From Amborella trichopoda (lineage: Eukaryota; Streptophyta; Magnoliopsida; Amborellales; Amborellaceae), in contig NW_006496477.1 of NCBI RefSeq assembly GCF_000471905.2, positions 73,113 through 137,112 of the forward strand: a stretch of 64,000 nucleotides of DNA, written 5' to 3'. Made by a program: the position numbers and the translations under genes. How positions within the stretch are numbered: position 1 is the stretch's first letter; the number at the start of each line of letters is the position of its first letter. Under the pieces are notes generated by a model. The model was not told the origin of the DNA, ran no database searches, and was given only the letters and a program-made list of their open reading frames with translations. This document shows positions 37,501-50,200 of the stretch, piece after piece.

Positions 37501-40500
37501 AGATGCTGCTGATTACATGATATCCATTTGTGGTGGTGATGGTTTGCGGGAGCTTTCCTCACCTGGGAAAAGTGGCAGCATTTTCTATCTTTCCCAAGAT
37601 GAGAGATTTGTGATTAAAACATTGAGGAAGTCTGAAGTGAAGGTTTGACCATTTTAGAGACCTTTTTTTTTGGGTAGAAATTTGACATATTTTTTTAGTT
37701 CCTCTGCAATATGTTTCTACTGACCGCAAGTTGTCACGGGCTGGTGCCCAGACAATAGCGCCTAGGCGGCGCTTTGACCGCCTAGGCAGGTGCCCAAAAG
37801 CAAAACGCATAATGTCCCCGCCTAGACTGCGCCATGGTGTTTTGAAATTTTTTTTGCCTAGGCGGTCGGGCGGCAGAATTTTCGAACTTTGTATATTTGT
37901 AATTTTTTTGTAAGGTATGAAATATATGGCTTTAGGATTTTGAGGTTGGGTTTTTCATTCCTCACATGACTGTTTAATGGGCAATGGGCCAAATCACCCA
38001 TTTTCCAAAACCAAAAGGAAGAATTAAAACAGGACACCGTCGTATATGTTCTCTCGTTCAAGGTGTGAATCTCGTTTATTAAGCTGTGGTTGCTGGGGTA
38101 ATTGAGGTTAGAGAGAAGGGGTTGGGTTGATCGCAATGGGAAGAAGGAGGAGATGGACCATCTACTCCGTCTTCTCCATCTACTCCAACTTTTGATCGAG
38201 GTGAAGGGACCTTGTGATCAACTGGCTGCAGTTAGCTATGAGGTTAGCGATGATGATAAAATAATATATTTGGTTGGAGGATTAGTTGAAGAGTATGACG
38301 TGTTTGTCACATCAGTCAGTTCCAGACCTTTCAACGAGCTTCGTCCTCTCTTACTGCAGCATGAAGCCTTATTAAAGAAAGATCAGTCAAAGGTAAAGAG
38401 AGGAAGAAATAACTACGGTACGGACACGGTTGATTCTGTCCACTTAACAAGTATTAAAAATCAATGATATGTTGGTCATAACCAGGATTCATGTAGCCGA
38501 CCCCAATTAATTGGGAAAAGGCTAAAATGATGATGATGATGATGATGATATGTTGGTCATAACAATCAGTCACAAGGATATAATGACAAAGGGATTTTAG
38601 CAGTGCCCTTTCAGCTTGCTAGTGCAAACCAGCCTATTATATGTTAGCTTTGTGGTGAAAGGAATATCACTGCCTCCCATTGTTCCATAATATCATCCAG
38701 TCTTTCAAATTATGCTGCTGCCCTAACATATTCAATTGCCAGCATAATGGAAGTCAAGGCATCCTCTTGGTGACCTTTTGATCTCTTGTAAAATTGAAAG
38801 CCCCATACAAATCCATTCATTCTTGGGTTGTGATAATAGATTCCAGAATGAGGAACAATTGGTACTGTTAACCATGGAAAAGTAGAGTAAACCGGTAAAA
38901 TTTTCAAGTTCCTGGGAAGTCCCTACAGACATTAGGCAACAAACTGGGAGAATTATGGAAACCTTCTCCAATTGTCAAATGGAAAATCCTTTTCATAAGG
39001 GAGCAGAAATGAGGACTGCTGCCCTTGGAATACGATCAAGACTGAGTCAAGAAACTGAAAGTTGTAGTTTCGCTTCTTTATGAAGTATGCTCTACTACCA
39101 CATGTTATGATCCTGGGACCATTAGAGATCCGCACACCTTCATACCTGTGTACTCTCATGTTTGAACTTAACAGTAACTGTCAAGAAGAACATGGCAAAT
39201 AGGTACAATACCGAAACCAAGCTGAACCATCAAGTGATGGAAAACTGGAGGCTTATTTGTGAGTTGCAAACGAACATGATAAACTCCTAACTCTTCGGCC
39301 CTTGCAGTATATAAAATCTTTGGAAAAGAAGAAATTAGTAATTATTATTTATTGAAGTAAACTTGATGCAAGCCTATGAAGAGGGAATAATTACATATCC
39401 CTGTTCTGCAACAAAAGTGTGCAAAGATACAATCTCTAACTAATAGCAAAAGAAAATTTGGATGTTTTGTATTACATTATTCTGTATCTTGGACTTGGCT
39501 TTAGCCAGTTTTCATTTCTTTTCCATCGGTTTATTCATTGAAGATTCTATTGCAGGCTCTACTAAAGATGCTTCCTAACTATTATAATCATGTGGGGATG
39601 CATGAAAATACTCTCATAACCAAATTTTTTGGGCTTCACCGAATAACATTAAGAGGAGGTAGAAAGGTAGTCTTTAGGCATTTCTTATTTTCTCTCTATC
39701 TATATTGACCTGTTGTAGTTAGCATTGTTACACGCTTACATGCATTTTTATATTATAATTGGCTTCATAGTCCTTCGACAGGTTCGCTTTGTGGTTATGG
39801 GAAACATGTTCCGCACAGAACTAAGAATTCATCGCAGATATGACTTGAAAGGTTCATTGCAAGGAAGATTCACCAAAAAGCGTGCAATTGATGAAAATAC
39901 TACTTTGAAAGATCTTGATCTCGCTTATGTGTTCCAGCTAGAACCTTCATGGCGTGAATCTCTTTTTAAGTAGGTTGCCTTTCTCAGCCCATTTTTTCAG
40001 CATTCAATATGTTTATTCACATAAAAAAAAAAGTAACTGGTTTGTACTGTAATTCATGAATAGAATGAGCTAACTGGATCACCATGAGATTTGCTTCAGT
40101 AGGTTGTCTTCTGACCCATTTATCATGTGTGCATGGTGGCTACCAGCCCTTATATTTAACAAATTATCCTTGTTATTCTTAGCACCAGTAGGGCTAGTAT
40201 TTGACTGTCCAGATCACGTAAGGGTTGGAATGTCTATCTTCTTCTTGTTGTACAGGTTATTGACCATAGGATGAGAAGTTTAAGACAATGACAATTTTTG
40301 ATTCTTTCCTTCCCCAGCTGGTTTTTAATCTTAATAAGACCTTCAATGCTAGTCGGAAAGATAAATAACTGGCTAAACTTCTGCAGTTCTTATACCCTGT
40401 ATGGATTATAATTTTGTCAGGGTGGGTAACACTGACTTGCATCAGCTTAGTTCTCTAGTCTTTCCTCTGCTCCCCTAAAATTGAATGCAAACAGTAACTA

Positions 40501-43500
40501 TTTTACATCACATTTACATTTTATTTTGATAGATTATTCATGTATTTGTATATCTTTCATGTATTTATATGTCTCATATAAGGTACTTAGGAAAAGTTTC
40601 AGCGTTTATCAGGTAATTACGAAGTCAGATTGGTTTTAATCCCTACATAAATGCTAAACTCCAGTGACGTTCTATAGTACATTCCCTTGGCAGTCTCAAC
40701 TTTTAGCAATGCTCCATATTTCCCCTCTTTGTTGGATCATCACTCTTCATGTTCTTTAGGGTCTTCCTTCGTTGAATTCTATATTTTGTTTGGGAGGGAG
40801 TTTGTAAGGTATGACTATGTGAAACTCAAGGTATTAAATTTAAAAATTTGTCTTTTATTTTTATTTTGAATACTTGAATTCTACTTACATGGTGCACAAT
40901 ATGTTGCTGTAAATTAAAATAGTATCCTAGATACAGCCTAGGATCTTTTTTTTTACTGTCAAAAGAAATAGGAATTATCCAGGACCTTTAAATTAACTTC
41001 CACCATTATTTTTAACACAAAATAAGTTCCTGAAAATTTATAGAAATAGTAAATAATACTGAAAATCAATTAAAACTACTGGGAAGACTTATTGGAAGAT
41101 GCCTGAAGTCAGTGATTTAAAAAGCAGATCGCCCAGCACCTAGGCGGTCCAGAAGGCCTTGGCGCATCGCCCAGGCCTAAGCGGCCAAACTGGGCGGCTG
41201 CCTAAGAGGTACGGAACCCGCCTAGGCGGGCGCCGAGCGCCCAAGGCCTGTGCCCCGCCCAAGGGCATTGATTTTGTTTTTAAGTTTTATTGGTTTTTTT
41301 TTTTTTGTTCTTTTTTTAAAAAAATTGTATTGGTTTTTTTTTTTAATTTAATTTTAAGTTGTATTGGTTTTTAAGTTTTTTTAAATTAAATTTTAAGTTT
41401 TTTTTAATTTTTTTTAAAATTTAAATTTTAAGTTTTTTAAATTTAAATTTTAAATTTAAATTTACTTTTAAATTTATAAATTTTAAAATTTCAAATTAAA
41501 TTTAAAATTTTAATGTTTTTAATTAAATTTAAATTTAATTTTAAGTTTTTTTTTTTTAAAAGTTGTATTGGTTTTTAAATTAAAAATTAAAATTTTAATT
41601 TAATTGTAAGTTAAATTGGTTTTTTTAAGTTGTATTGTGGATTTTTTATTTTATTTTAAAGTTGTATTGGTTTGTTTTGAAATATAAAGGGTTTGAAGGA
41701 TGTGTTTTACACACGAAGAAACCTCAAGAAAACTAAATTTTGTGACTTTAATTGGATCAAAGTGCTTCTCAAAGTTCTGGAAAACGGATCCAAACATCAC
41801 CCAAGTAGATTTGGTTTAGTTTTGGAGATTTATAATTTTAATAGAGGGTGTTTCTTATTATTTTAGCACCAGAAAACATCTCAGAGGTGGGAGTTTGGAG
41901 TTCGACTAATCAAAGTAAGTGCAAAAATTTATTTTTTAGATTGCTTGTTTTATTTTGAGATGTCTGCTTTAGGATCTAGTCGAAGTGGAGATCCGGGTTG
42001 GAAATATGGATATAACCCGAATCCAAATTAGATGCAATTTTTGTGAAAAAGATACGAAAGGTGGAATAAATCATTTCCTGAGGCTACCGGGGAGGAAATT
42101 ATACAATATTTGAGTTCAGGGAAGCATACAAAGATAGAAAAGGGTAGAGCAGCCAAGACTCTTAGGGCCTCATCTGCACATACTAGTAAGAGGGAGGTAG
42201 AAGAAGAGGAGGAAGAGGCAGATGCAGAAGAAACAGAGGAGGATGAGCGTTGTATTGAAGAGGGAGATGACTCTGATGATGATGGCCTCGATTATGATGC
42301 ATATGATGAAGCTGACCCTATTCCTTCTGATGATGATGATGATGATGATGATGATTGAAGACTCTTGGTGTTGAGTGTTGACTGTTGTGTTGAGTGTTGA
42401 CTATTGTATATATGTATTTTCTGAATTTCTGTATATTTTCCTTTTCTTATTTTTAGTTTCTACTTTCTACTTTCTAGTTCTATTATCTAACTTTTGTGTG
42501 TAGAGTCTACAGTATATCGGACTATCAGTGTATGCTTGTATGGTTTTGCTGCTTTAGCATTGTATGAAAAATATGGATTATGGTCTTATGGATTATCAAA
42601 ATACTAGGATTATGGTCTTAGTTTTTTTGTTTTTTTTGGTTGTGAACTGGGCCGTCCAAAAATCAAAGAGGGTGACTCTCTCGAGGCTCGGGAGAGGGTG
42701 GAGTGGAGGCAAATAGGAGGAGAGAGAGGCATGAGAGAGAAAAGGGAGAGAGAATTTTGGCATGATGGAGAGCGATCTTGGGCGTGAGAGAGATCTTATC
42801 TATGGGAAAGAGAGATCTTGGCTAGTTTGAAAGAGGTTCAAACTTGGTCTTTAAATAGAGAGAAATCTATATCCTAATTTGAACAGAATTTTCCTAGTAT
42901 GTCTTATCTAATTTCCAGCTAGACCTTCAAGATAATTAGGAAATCTATGGGGTGTGAGATTTATTCAGAGCCATCCATCCAAAAAATCAACCATCATGAT
43001 TTTGGGTGAAAGATAGAAACGTTATCCCCTTAGATTTCGACCTAAGTCCAACTCCTATTTAAAATTGAAATACAATCAAATTGAAATACAATCAAATTGA
43101 AATATTATCTAGATCTCCCATAATTAAGGAAGATTTGAATTTTTTTGTTATGCTATTAACTGTTGTATTAAAGAAGTAAAAGATTACAGTGGTCTGGCGA
43201 GAAGGTCCACATGCGGCAAAAAATAGGCTTTCCCATAGAGAGTAGCCCTATACAAAAATGGGTGGGGCTTATAACAAATGCCCATTACAAAGAGTGTACA
43301 AAAAATAAGAGACCCAGGAGCAAGAGAGCACAAAAGTCCTTATAAGGGGAGGACTGAAAAACATAGAACGTCCAAAAAGGCCCGAGCTCTTATGAATCCA
43401 CGACGCTTGAAGCCGTGCCCGTCTTTAGCCAGTTGGTCCGTCAAGGCGTTTGATTCCCTTCAAGTATGCTTCTATGAGATGACCATATCCCTGCAAATAT

Positions 43501-46259
43501 GCATAATCTTGTCATAAACCGAAGCAAGGTACCAGGAGGGGGAGCAAGGCCAACAACCCAAGTGATTATGTTTTGGGTATCTCCTTCCACAATCAGGGAT
43601 TGTCCCCATGCAAGGTTGAACATTTTAAGTCCAGAGAGGAGTGCCGCGGACTCAGCTAGCTGGGAGTCCGTGTGGCCAATGTGCTTGGTGAACGAGGCTA
43701 GGGTTTGTCGTGATGGTCTCTAAGGGCCCCACCCACTCCTGTTGGTCTAGGGTTTTCTAGGGAACACCCATCAAAATTGAGTTTTGTGATGCCTTCCGGC
43801 AGGGGAGACCAGCTGTTTGCTCTGGAGACCTATGGGCAGTGGGTGTGGAGGATGTCTTCCCAATGTTGTAGGAAGGTCGAAGCTGAGATTCCTTTGATGG
43901 CTTTGTGATTTGAAGCTCAGAAGGTAACTTGAGTGGTCACTTTGTGGAACAATGCCGAAGCATCACACTTTGCTCCTCAAAAGATCCTTGCGTTTCTCTC
44001 GGTCTAGATGGCTCGGACCAAAGCCGCAATGGAAGCTTTCCATATCAGCCTACCTACTTTTGGCCATGGAGTGTTCATCGTTACTTTGAGAAGGGCAGGT
44101 AGGGAAGCAGGGGTTACCCACGTAAGGCCAAAGAGGTGGAGCAGTCAACTCCACAGATTGAGTGCAAGATGGCAATGGATGAAGAGGTGGGGGTTGCTCT
44201 CTTCTTCACAAAGGCACATGACGCAACAGTTGGGGATGGGGACACCCCTCTGTTGGAGTTGGTCAACTGTGAGAGCTCTTTCTAAGAAATCTTTCTAATT
44301 TTAAATTGAAAGATTTCCTATCTAGTCATTAACTAGTTTGAAATTTGAACCAAAATATGGGGCATGCCCCTTTTGCCTAGAAAAATGGTGTGCCACTTTT
44401 TCCCCTAAAAATGGCGTGCCCCCCTTTTGCATTAAAATAAGTGGCATGCCCCCCTCTTACAAAAAGGATAGACACATGTGGGGGCTGGATCATTGGTCCC
44501 ACGTGTTATTTTAAGTTTTGAAATTTCAGAAATACCCTTTTTATAAATATTTCAACAGAAATAATATTTAAAACATCTGAAAAAATATTTAAAAATCATA
44601 AAAACATTTCTAATACCAAAATAAAATATACTAGGAGTGGACTGGTACCAACGAGTTAAAAATAACAACAATAGGGGCACTCCACTTGCCCCAAAAAACC
44701 ATGATGTACTATTGTTCTCTTATCCAACCCAACAAAGACCAATGACCCACAATCTCAAAGTAGGGCTTCATGATTGATTTGTCAAAGTTGGACAATAAAC
44801 AGTGGGACTGTGATCCTGGAATATGGATTTCAGTTTCCTCTTTAAAAGCAAGTCTAGCATTTGTCACCATAGTGCAAAAGGGGGCTCTCTTTATGCAAAT
44901 ATATATGTATCCCTCTATAGGACTGCTTCTCAGTAATGTGCAAAAGGGGGCTCTCTCTAGCACTTTTCACCACAGTGTAAAAGGGGCTCTCTCTATGCAC
45001 ATGTACACGTATCCTCTATAGGACTGCTTCTCAGTAATGTGGTTGTCATGTGTATATGCCATGCAGAAGTTTGTTGAGGCTTTGCCCTTTACTCTCACAG
45101 GCCGACAACCGAATACAGGAGACCACACAGTTTTCTTGGCCTACAAACATGATACTTGGGCATCTCTCTGACCTCAACAAGGGATAACCCATTGCAAACC
45201 CTTCTCGGCAGTGCCACATGCCTAGGGCTAAGGCTTTTGGATTTGACCAGGGCCATAAATCGCCCAACCTTAGTCAATCAATATACACACTACCACTGAA
45301 GTGCATATTCCATTGTAAATATCATGTTTACAAGCTTTCTAGGCCTTTAAAGGCCACAAAAAAACCAACAAAGTTGAGGTCGTGAAGAAAAAACTGATGA
45401 CATATCTCGCCTTTGGAAATAAAACTAAAACAACTATAGGTTGATAAAACCCATTTTATTTGAAAATGACCAAGTGTTGCGCCATATGCTGTTGACATTA
45501 TTGGATTCCTTTTTTACTCTTCCAATATTGATATCTTTAATTGCAGGTGATCATCAGTTTTTTAAGCTTCTCAAAAGTGGCTTTAGAACTAAGTTATGGG
45601 TGGCACTGTATACAGAGGAGTCCCACTTTGGAACCTCAATTCTACAGTTCGGGAGCGGGATCTTGGGGGCAACACAACCCTCAATCACTTAAGTTTTGGC
45701 TTCCTGTACCATGAGGATTCACATCCTTATTAGCCTTGGAGTGTGACCCTTCTGTCATAGGTTCTAGATCTCATTTCATGGGTTTGAGATTCCAGGGGTC
45801 TAGGATCTTGTACTATGTGGAAACATTCCAGAACTCGATGTAGGGTGCAAGAAACCCAATTAATACACATGATATTAATTTTTGAATTTGAAACCTAGAT
45901 ATTTTAACTTACACATGTAAGCAATATTATATGGCTAGCTGAGGCACGTGCACTAAGGAGAGTGATTCATGGAAGGGATAGAGTTCCTAGAGATGATATT
46001 GGGAAGAAAAAAGAAAATAAAGAGAGATATAATTTGACAAAAAATTATAATATCAAGAAGGTCTTCTAGATTTATATGAGATGAGAAGAGGGAGGAAGAC
46101 CTGAATTAAAATGGGAGGCAAACATGAGATGAAGTTGGAAATAAACCCATTTTTTCATTAAGGAAAACATATTTTGTAAGAGAGCGATGTGTTCTAATTA
46201 GTGCATGTGTATATGATATTAAGAAGTAAAAAATAATTTGTATAATAATTTCACGCTCC

Positions 46260-46296
<37 letters not shown>

Positions 46297-47232
46297 ATGC
46301 GTGTGTGTGTGTGTGTGTATTTAGTAGTAATAGGAGTAGAGTAGTTAAGATTAACGGCCAGGAAGTACAAAAAAGACTGCACTTTCGATATCTTGGGTCG
46401 ATAATCTAGGAAAATAGAGAGATTGAGGAAGATGTCGCACACAGAATTAGAGCTGAGTGGGCGAAGTGGACATGTGCAATTGGAGTTTTATGTGATCGTC
46501 GCATACCAATGAAGCTGAAGGGCAAGTTTTATAGGACAATTGTGGGATCAGCTTTGTTCTATGGGGCAGAATGTTGGCCGGGCAAAAAACAATATACCCA
46601 TAGAATGAGTGTAGCGGTGAAGAGGATGTTGAGATGGATGAGTGGTAAGACAAGAAGAAAAAGAATTTGAAATGAATCTATTCGGGAGAATTTAGGTGTG
46701 GCACCAATAGGTGATAAGATGAGCGAGTAGACGTAGGTGGGCTTGCCATGTGTGGCGCTAACCAAGTATAGGACCTGTTAGGAGGTGCGAGTTAATTCAA
46801 GTAGAAGGACTGAAAATGACAAGGGGTAGGCCCAAAAAGACTTGGTTGGAAGTAGTCCGAAAAGATATGGGGACTTATGGCCTCACTGAGGGTTGATCCA
46901 AATTAATTGAGAAAAGGCTATGATGATGAAGATGTATGTATGTATGTATACATGTATTCTAATGGTGATGGTGGAGAAACCGTACTCTCAAAATTTTGGC
47001 CATAAAATACCCATTTTTTGTATTGCTTTTATCTTGAATATTGGACGTATATTAACCCGTGCAAGATAGTAGGGGATAACACATGCAAGTCAATCTCATT
47101 TGTGTTATCCCCTACTATCATGTCTATTTTAGGGTATGAAAATCATGTCTATTGCCCCTCCCTCAAAATTAGGGATAACACAATTTTAGGGGTTTTTATA
47201 GTCCAAATTATGCGAATAGGGTTCTCGTAAAT

Positions 47233-47282
<50 letters not shown>

Positions 47283-50200
47283 CTAGTTACGGGTAGTTAC
47301 GTAGGGTAGGGTAGTCGTACTCCCTCCCTCCCCTCCTACGACTAACTACTTACTTAGTAATACTAATTACGTTAGGGTACATGAGNNNNNNNNNNNNNNN
47401 NNNNNCCTATCCCCTGTGTGCCTTGCCTCCCACGACTGAGAGAGAGAGAGAGATTCATTTCGGGGAATTTCAGGTAGGGGATGATCCCCTCTCCCCCTCC
47501 TAGCAACTATACTTTAGAATCAATTCTTAGGGGTCATGAGAGAGCTCCTTATGTCTAGGTTATTATATTATTCCTTTTTTCGAAATGATTATTTGGTTTA
47601 GTATAACTATTGATTATTAAAATGAAATAGCATTCATTAATTCCATAATATCTTTTGAAATGCAAATATTTCTTGTAGATAATGCTATAATGCCAATTGG
47701 GATAATTTTCTTGTTCCTTGGAATGATGGGAACAAAGACTTTTTGTGGAAATTTCCAACTTTTTTACCATCAATGAACTTCTCCAATGACTTGTTTTACT
47801 GCTGCTGGGCTGCTACTACTGCTATTTTAACTATTGCTGCCACTGCTACTGCTACTGCTACTGCTACTGCTGCTGCTGCTACTACAACTACTGCTGTTGC
47901 TACTACTCCTATTGCTTGTAGAATTGCTTCCATTACTGCTACTGCTATCACTATTATGCTGCTAAAACTGCTAGTGTCACTAGTGCTGTTACTACTATTT
48001 CTGCTACTACTTTATTGCTGCTAGCCTACCAGTAGCACTGCTACTATTGCTGCTGCTGCTACGGTTATTGCTACTACTATGGGGATGCTATTAATAAAGT
48101 GTGAAGAATTTCAATGATTAATTTGAGAGTTCTAAGAATCCTATACATGGTTGCCATTTTGAATAGTTGGAAGGAAAATGTAAACGTTGCATAAAACTGG
48201 CATAGTCAAGATAAATAATTTTCGGCATGCTAGAGGGAATAATTATTGCAGAATGATATATTGTGACTGTTGTATAGTAATATAATAAAACACATATTAG
48301 AAGTCCATGTTAGGAGCACTTGTTTGACACTAATTTGTGAACATATACTCGATTCACTATGATAAACAATAAAAAAAACAAACTTTGAAAATTCAGCATA
48401 AAAATTGCACTTTTTTAACCTAATGAACATAAGCCGTCCATTTGATGGGATCATTAGAACTGGATCTTAGATGGATTTGTTTCTTATCCCAAATTTTGTA
48501 GATGATTTCATGATGTTATAGAGACATTAAATGAACAATTCTACAAGGCAAAGAGTTGGATTTGAGTCCTTAAAGGCCTAGATCTCAACGTCCACTAAAG
48601 AGACGGTCTAGATTCATTGTTGGAGAGTACTCATTTTGACATTTTATATGGTTCAAATTCAATTTTTTTTTATTTTTTATTTTAAGTATTGGTTGTTGGG
48701 ATGAAGAGAGTGAGAGCGCAAAATTTGAGATCATAAAAAGGCCACAAATATGGTTTCTAAAAGAGTGGTTTCACTATATTATAATGTAATGGTGACATGA
48801 AATCACTCCCCATAATTGTCACATACAAATCAATGTGTTAGAAATGTTGGTTTTGCGGTTGGTGCGAGCTACGATTTATATTTAAAAAATTTATCCGCAT
48901 ATTTTATTGATTTCCCCTGTCACGCTCAAAACCTTACATATGCAGTCCCCTTTCTCCTCTTTAAGTACAACAAAGAGAAGAAACAAATGGAAAATAACAC
49001 CCTAGGATAGCTTTGCTTGAGATATTCAAGGGCAAGTCTTGAAAGTAGACATGTGATCAACTTTTATGCATGGTCGAATTCAGCAGAAAACAGATAGGGC
49101 ACCTTCCAATAAAACATTCATATCTTCCAAACTATCCATGGGATTACTCTGAGGTCTTACAGGTAGAACATAAACTCAAAAAACAAAGAAAATAGGCATA
49201 CCTTGCACGAGGGACCAGGGGCTTGAATACAATGGATTTACAGTAAAAAGTAAGTAAATAACAAACAAATTTGTGACCTAAGGTCACCTTCTTGCAGACT
49301 ACACCCCTTATTGTTTGCTAAGATCATTGACTCACCTAGATCGAAGCAAACGACTCCTCTCTTGAAGAAAAGCCAGCTCTCACATAGTACCCTTCCTGCA
49401 GTCTATGTACCACCATTTTTCTCTTTCCTCACCCTTACTGTATCTAGGATCTCTATTTAATGTTTCACACAACTCTCTTTTTCTGAAACTCTTTTGGGCA
49501 CAAAGAAAACCCTATGGGAGAAAGGTGGTTTCCTTATATAGACATAGTTTAGGACTATTTTGAAACTAAACTTACTTGTCTTCTTCTAGAATTGGAAACC
49601 TAAGATGTGAGAGATTAAATCTTAGCAGCTTAACCCTTTGATTAGCCATCATGATCTAAGGGCTGGAATCACACCTTTATCTTTAGTACGAACCTTCCTA
49701 ACAATCTACCAATTTCATTAGATATGCGCCTTCCTAAAAACCCAAGTGCTTTAGAAGTCCTAATTCCATTTAGATCTTGTTCTAACTAACCAAATCCTTT
49801 TATAAGATAATTCATAATTTCCTATAAGCTTTAGAATTCACCTCAATCTATATAGTCTTTCATTTATACTTGGTCTCCAAATCCAATTAGGAGTGACTAC
49901 CAAGAAGGGGGGGCTGCATAAATTCTACCTACTTAGCCATTCATGGCTTGGGTGGTAGAGGACATGTGGCACCCACTTGAGTGGGCCCCACCTGCTCCAA
50001 TGTGCCCCATTAAGTAGATGTGAGGTGCTTGGCTTGGCCGTGATGATCCTGTATTGAATCTCGCTTTGGCAGTCTTGGAGTTGGGGCCCAAGAGGAGCTT
50101 GCTCCCCCTATCAAGGGAGGTTGAACCCTATCTTATAAGGACCTCAGTTCATTGAAAAAAGGGTACTTGATTGCCTTAGAAGCCACTGAAAATTGGGCAT

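Larger units (their letters stand above)
37643..39555 (+). other. Intron, 1913 bases
   Basis: Donor GTTTGA, acceptor 'ttctattgcag'. It holds a GCCTAGGC-rich fragment, a Copia gag fragment and an RTE tail. An unassigned minus-strand open stretch (39159-38953 and 38907-38732) has no recognised motif. Confidence 0.8.

Noticed and set aside
38710..39159. Minus-strand exon-like sequence in PIP5K intron 3
   Set aside because: Two open pieces separated by stops with no recognised motif; the right part overlaps Copia gag. No splice sites support a gene.
42110..42358. Acidic 82-residue protein as a host gene
   Set aside because: It follows a decayed hAT BED finger and ends in a GAT repeat; it is best read as the tail of a transposase remnant.
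44008..44298. Plus-strand 96-residue open frame
   Set aside because: It is the reverse strand of the LINE zf-RVT region, whose minus-strand motifs are clear.
47743..48024. Alanine/threonine-rich protein
   Set aside because: It is a direct translation of a CTA/CTG microsatellite, without other support.
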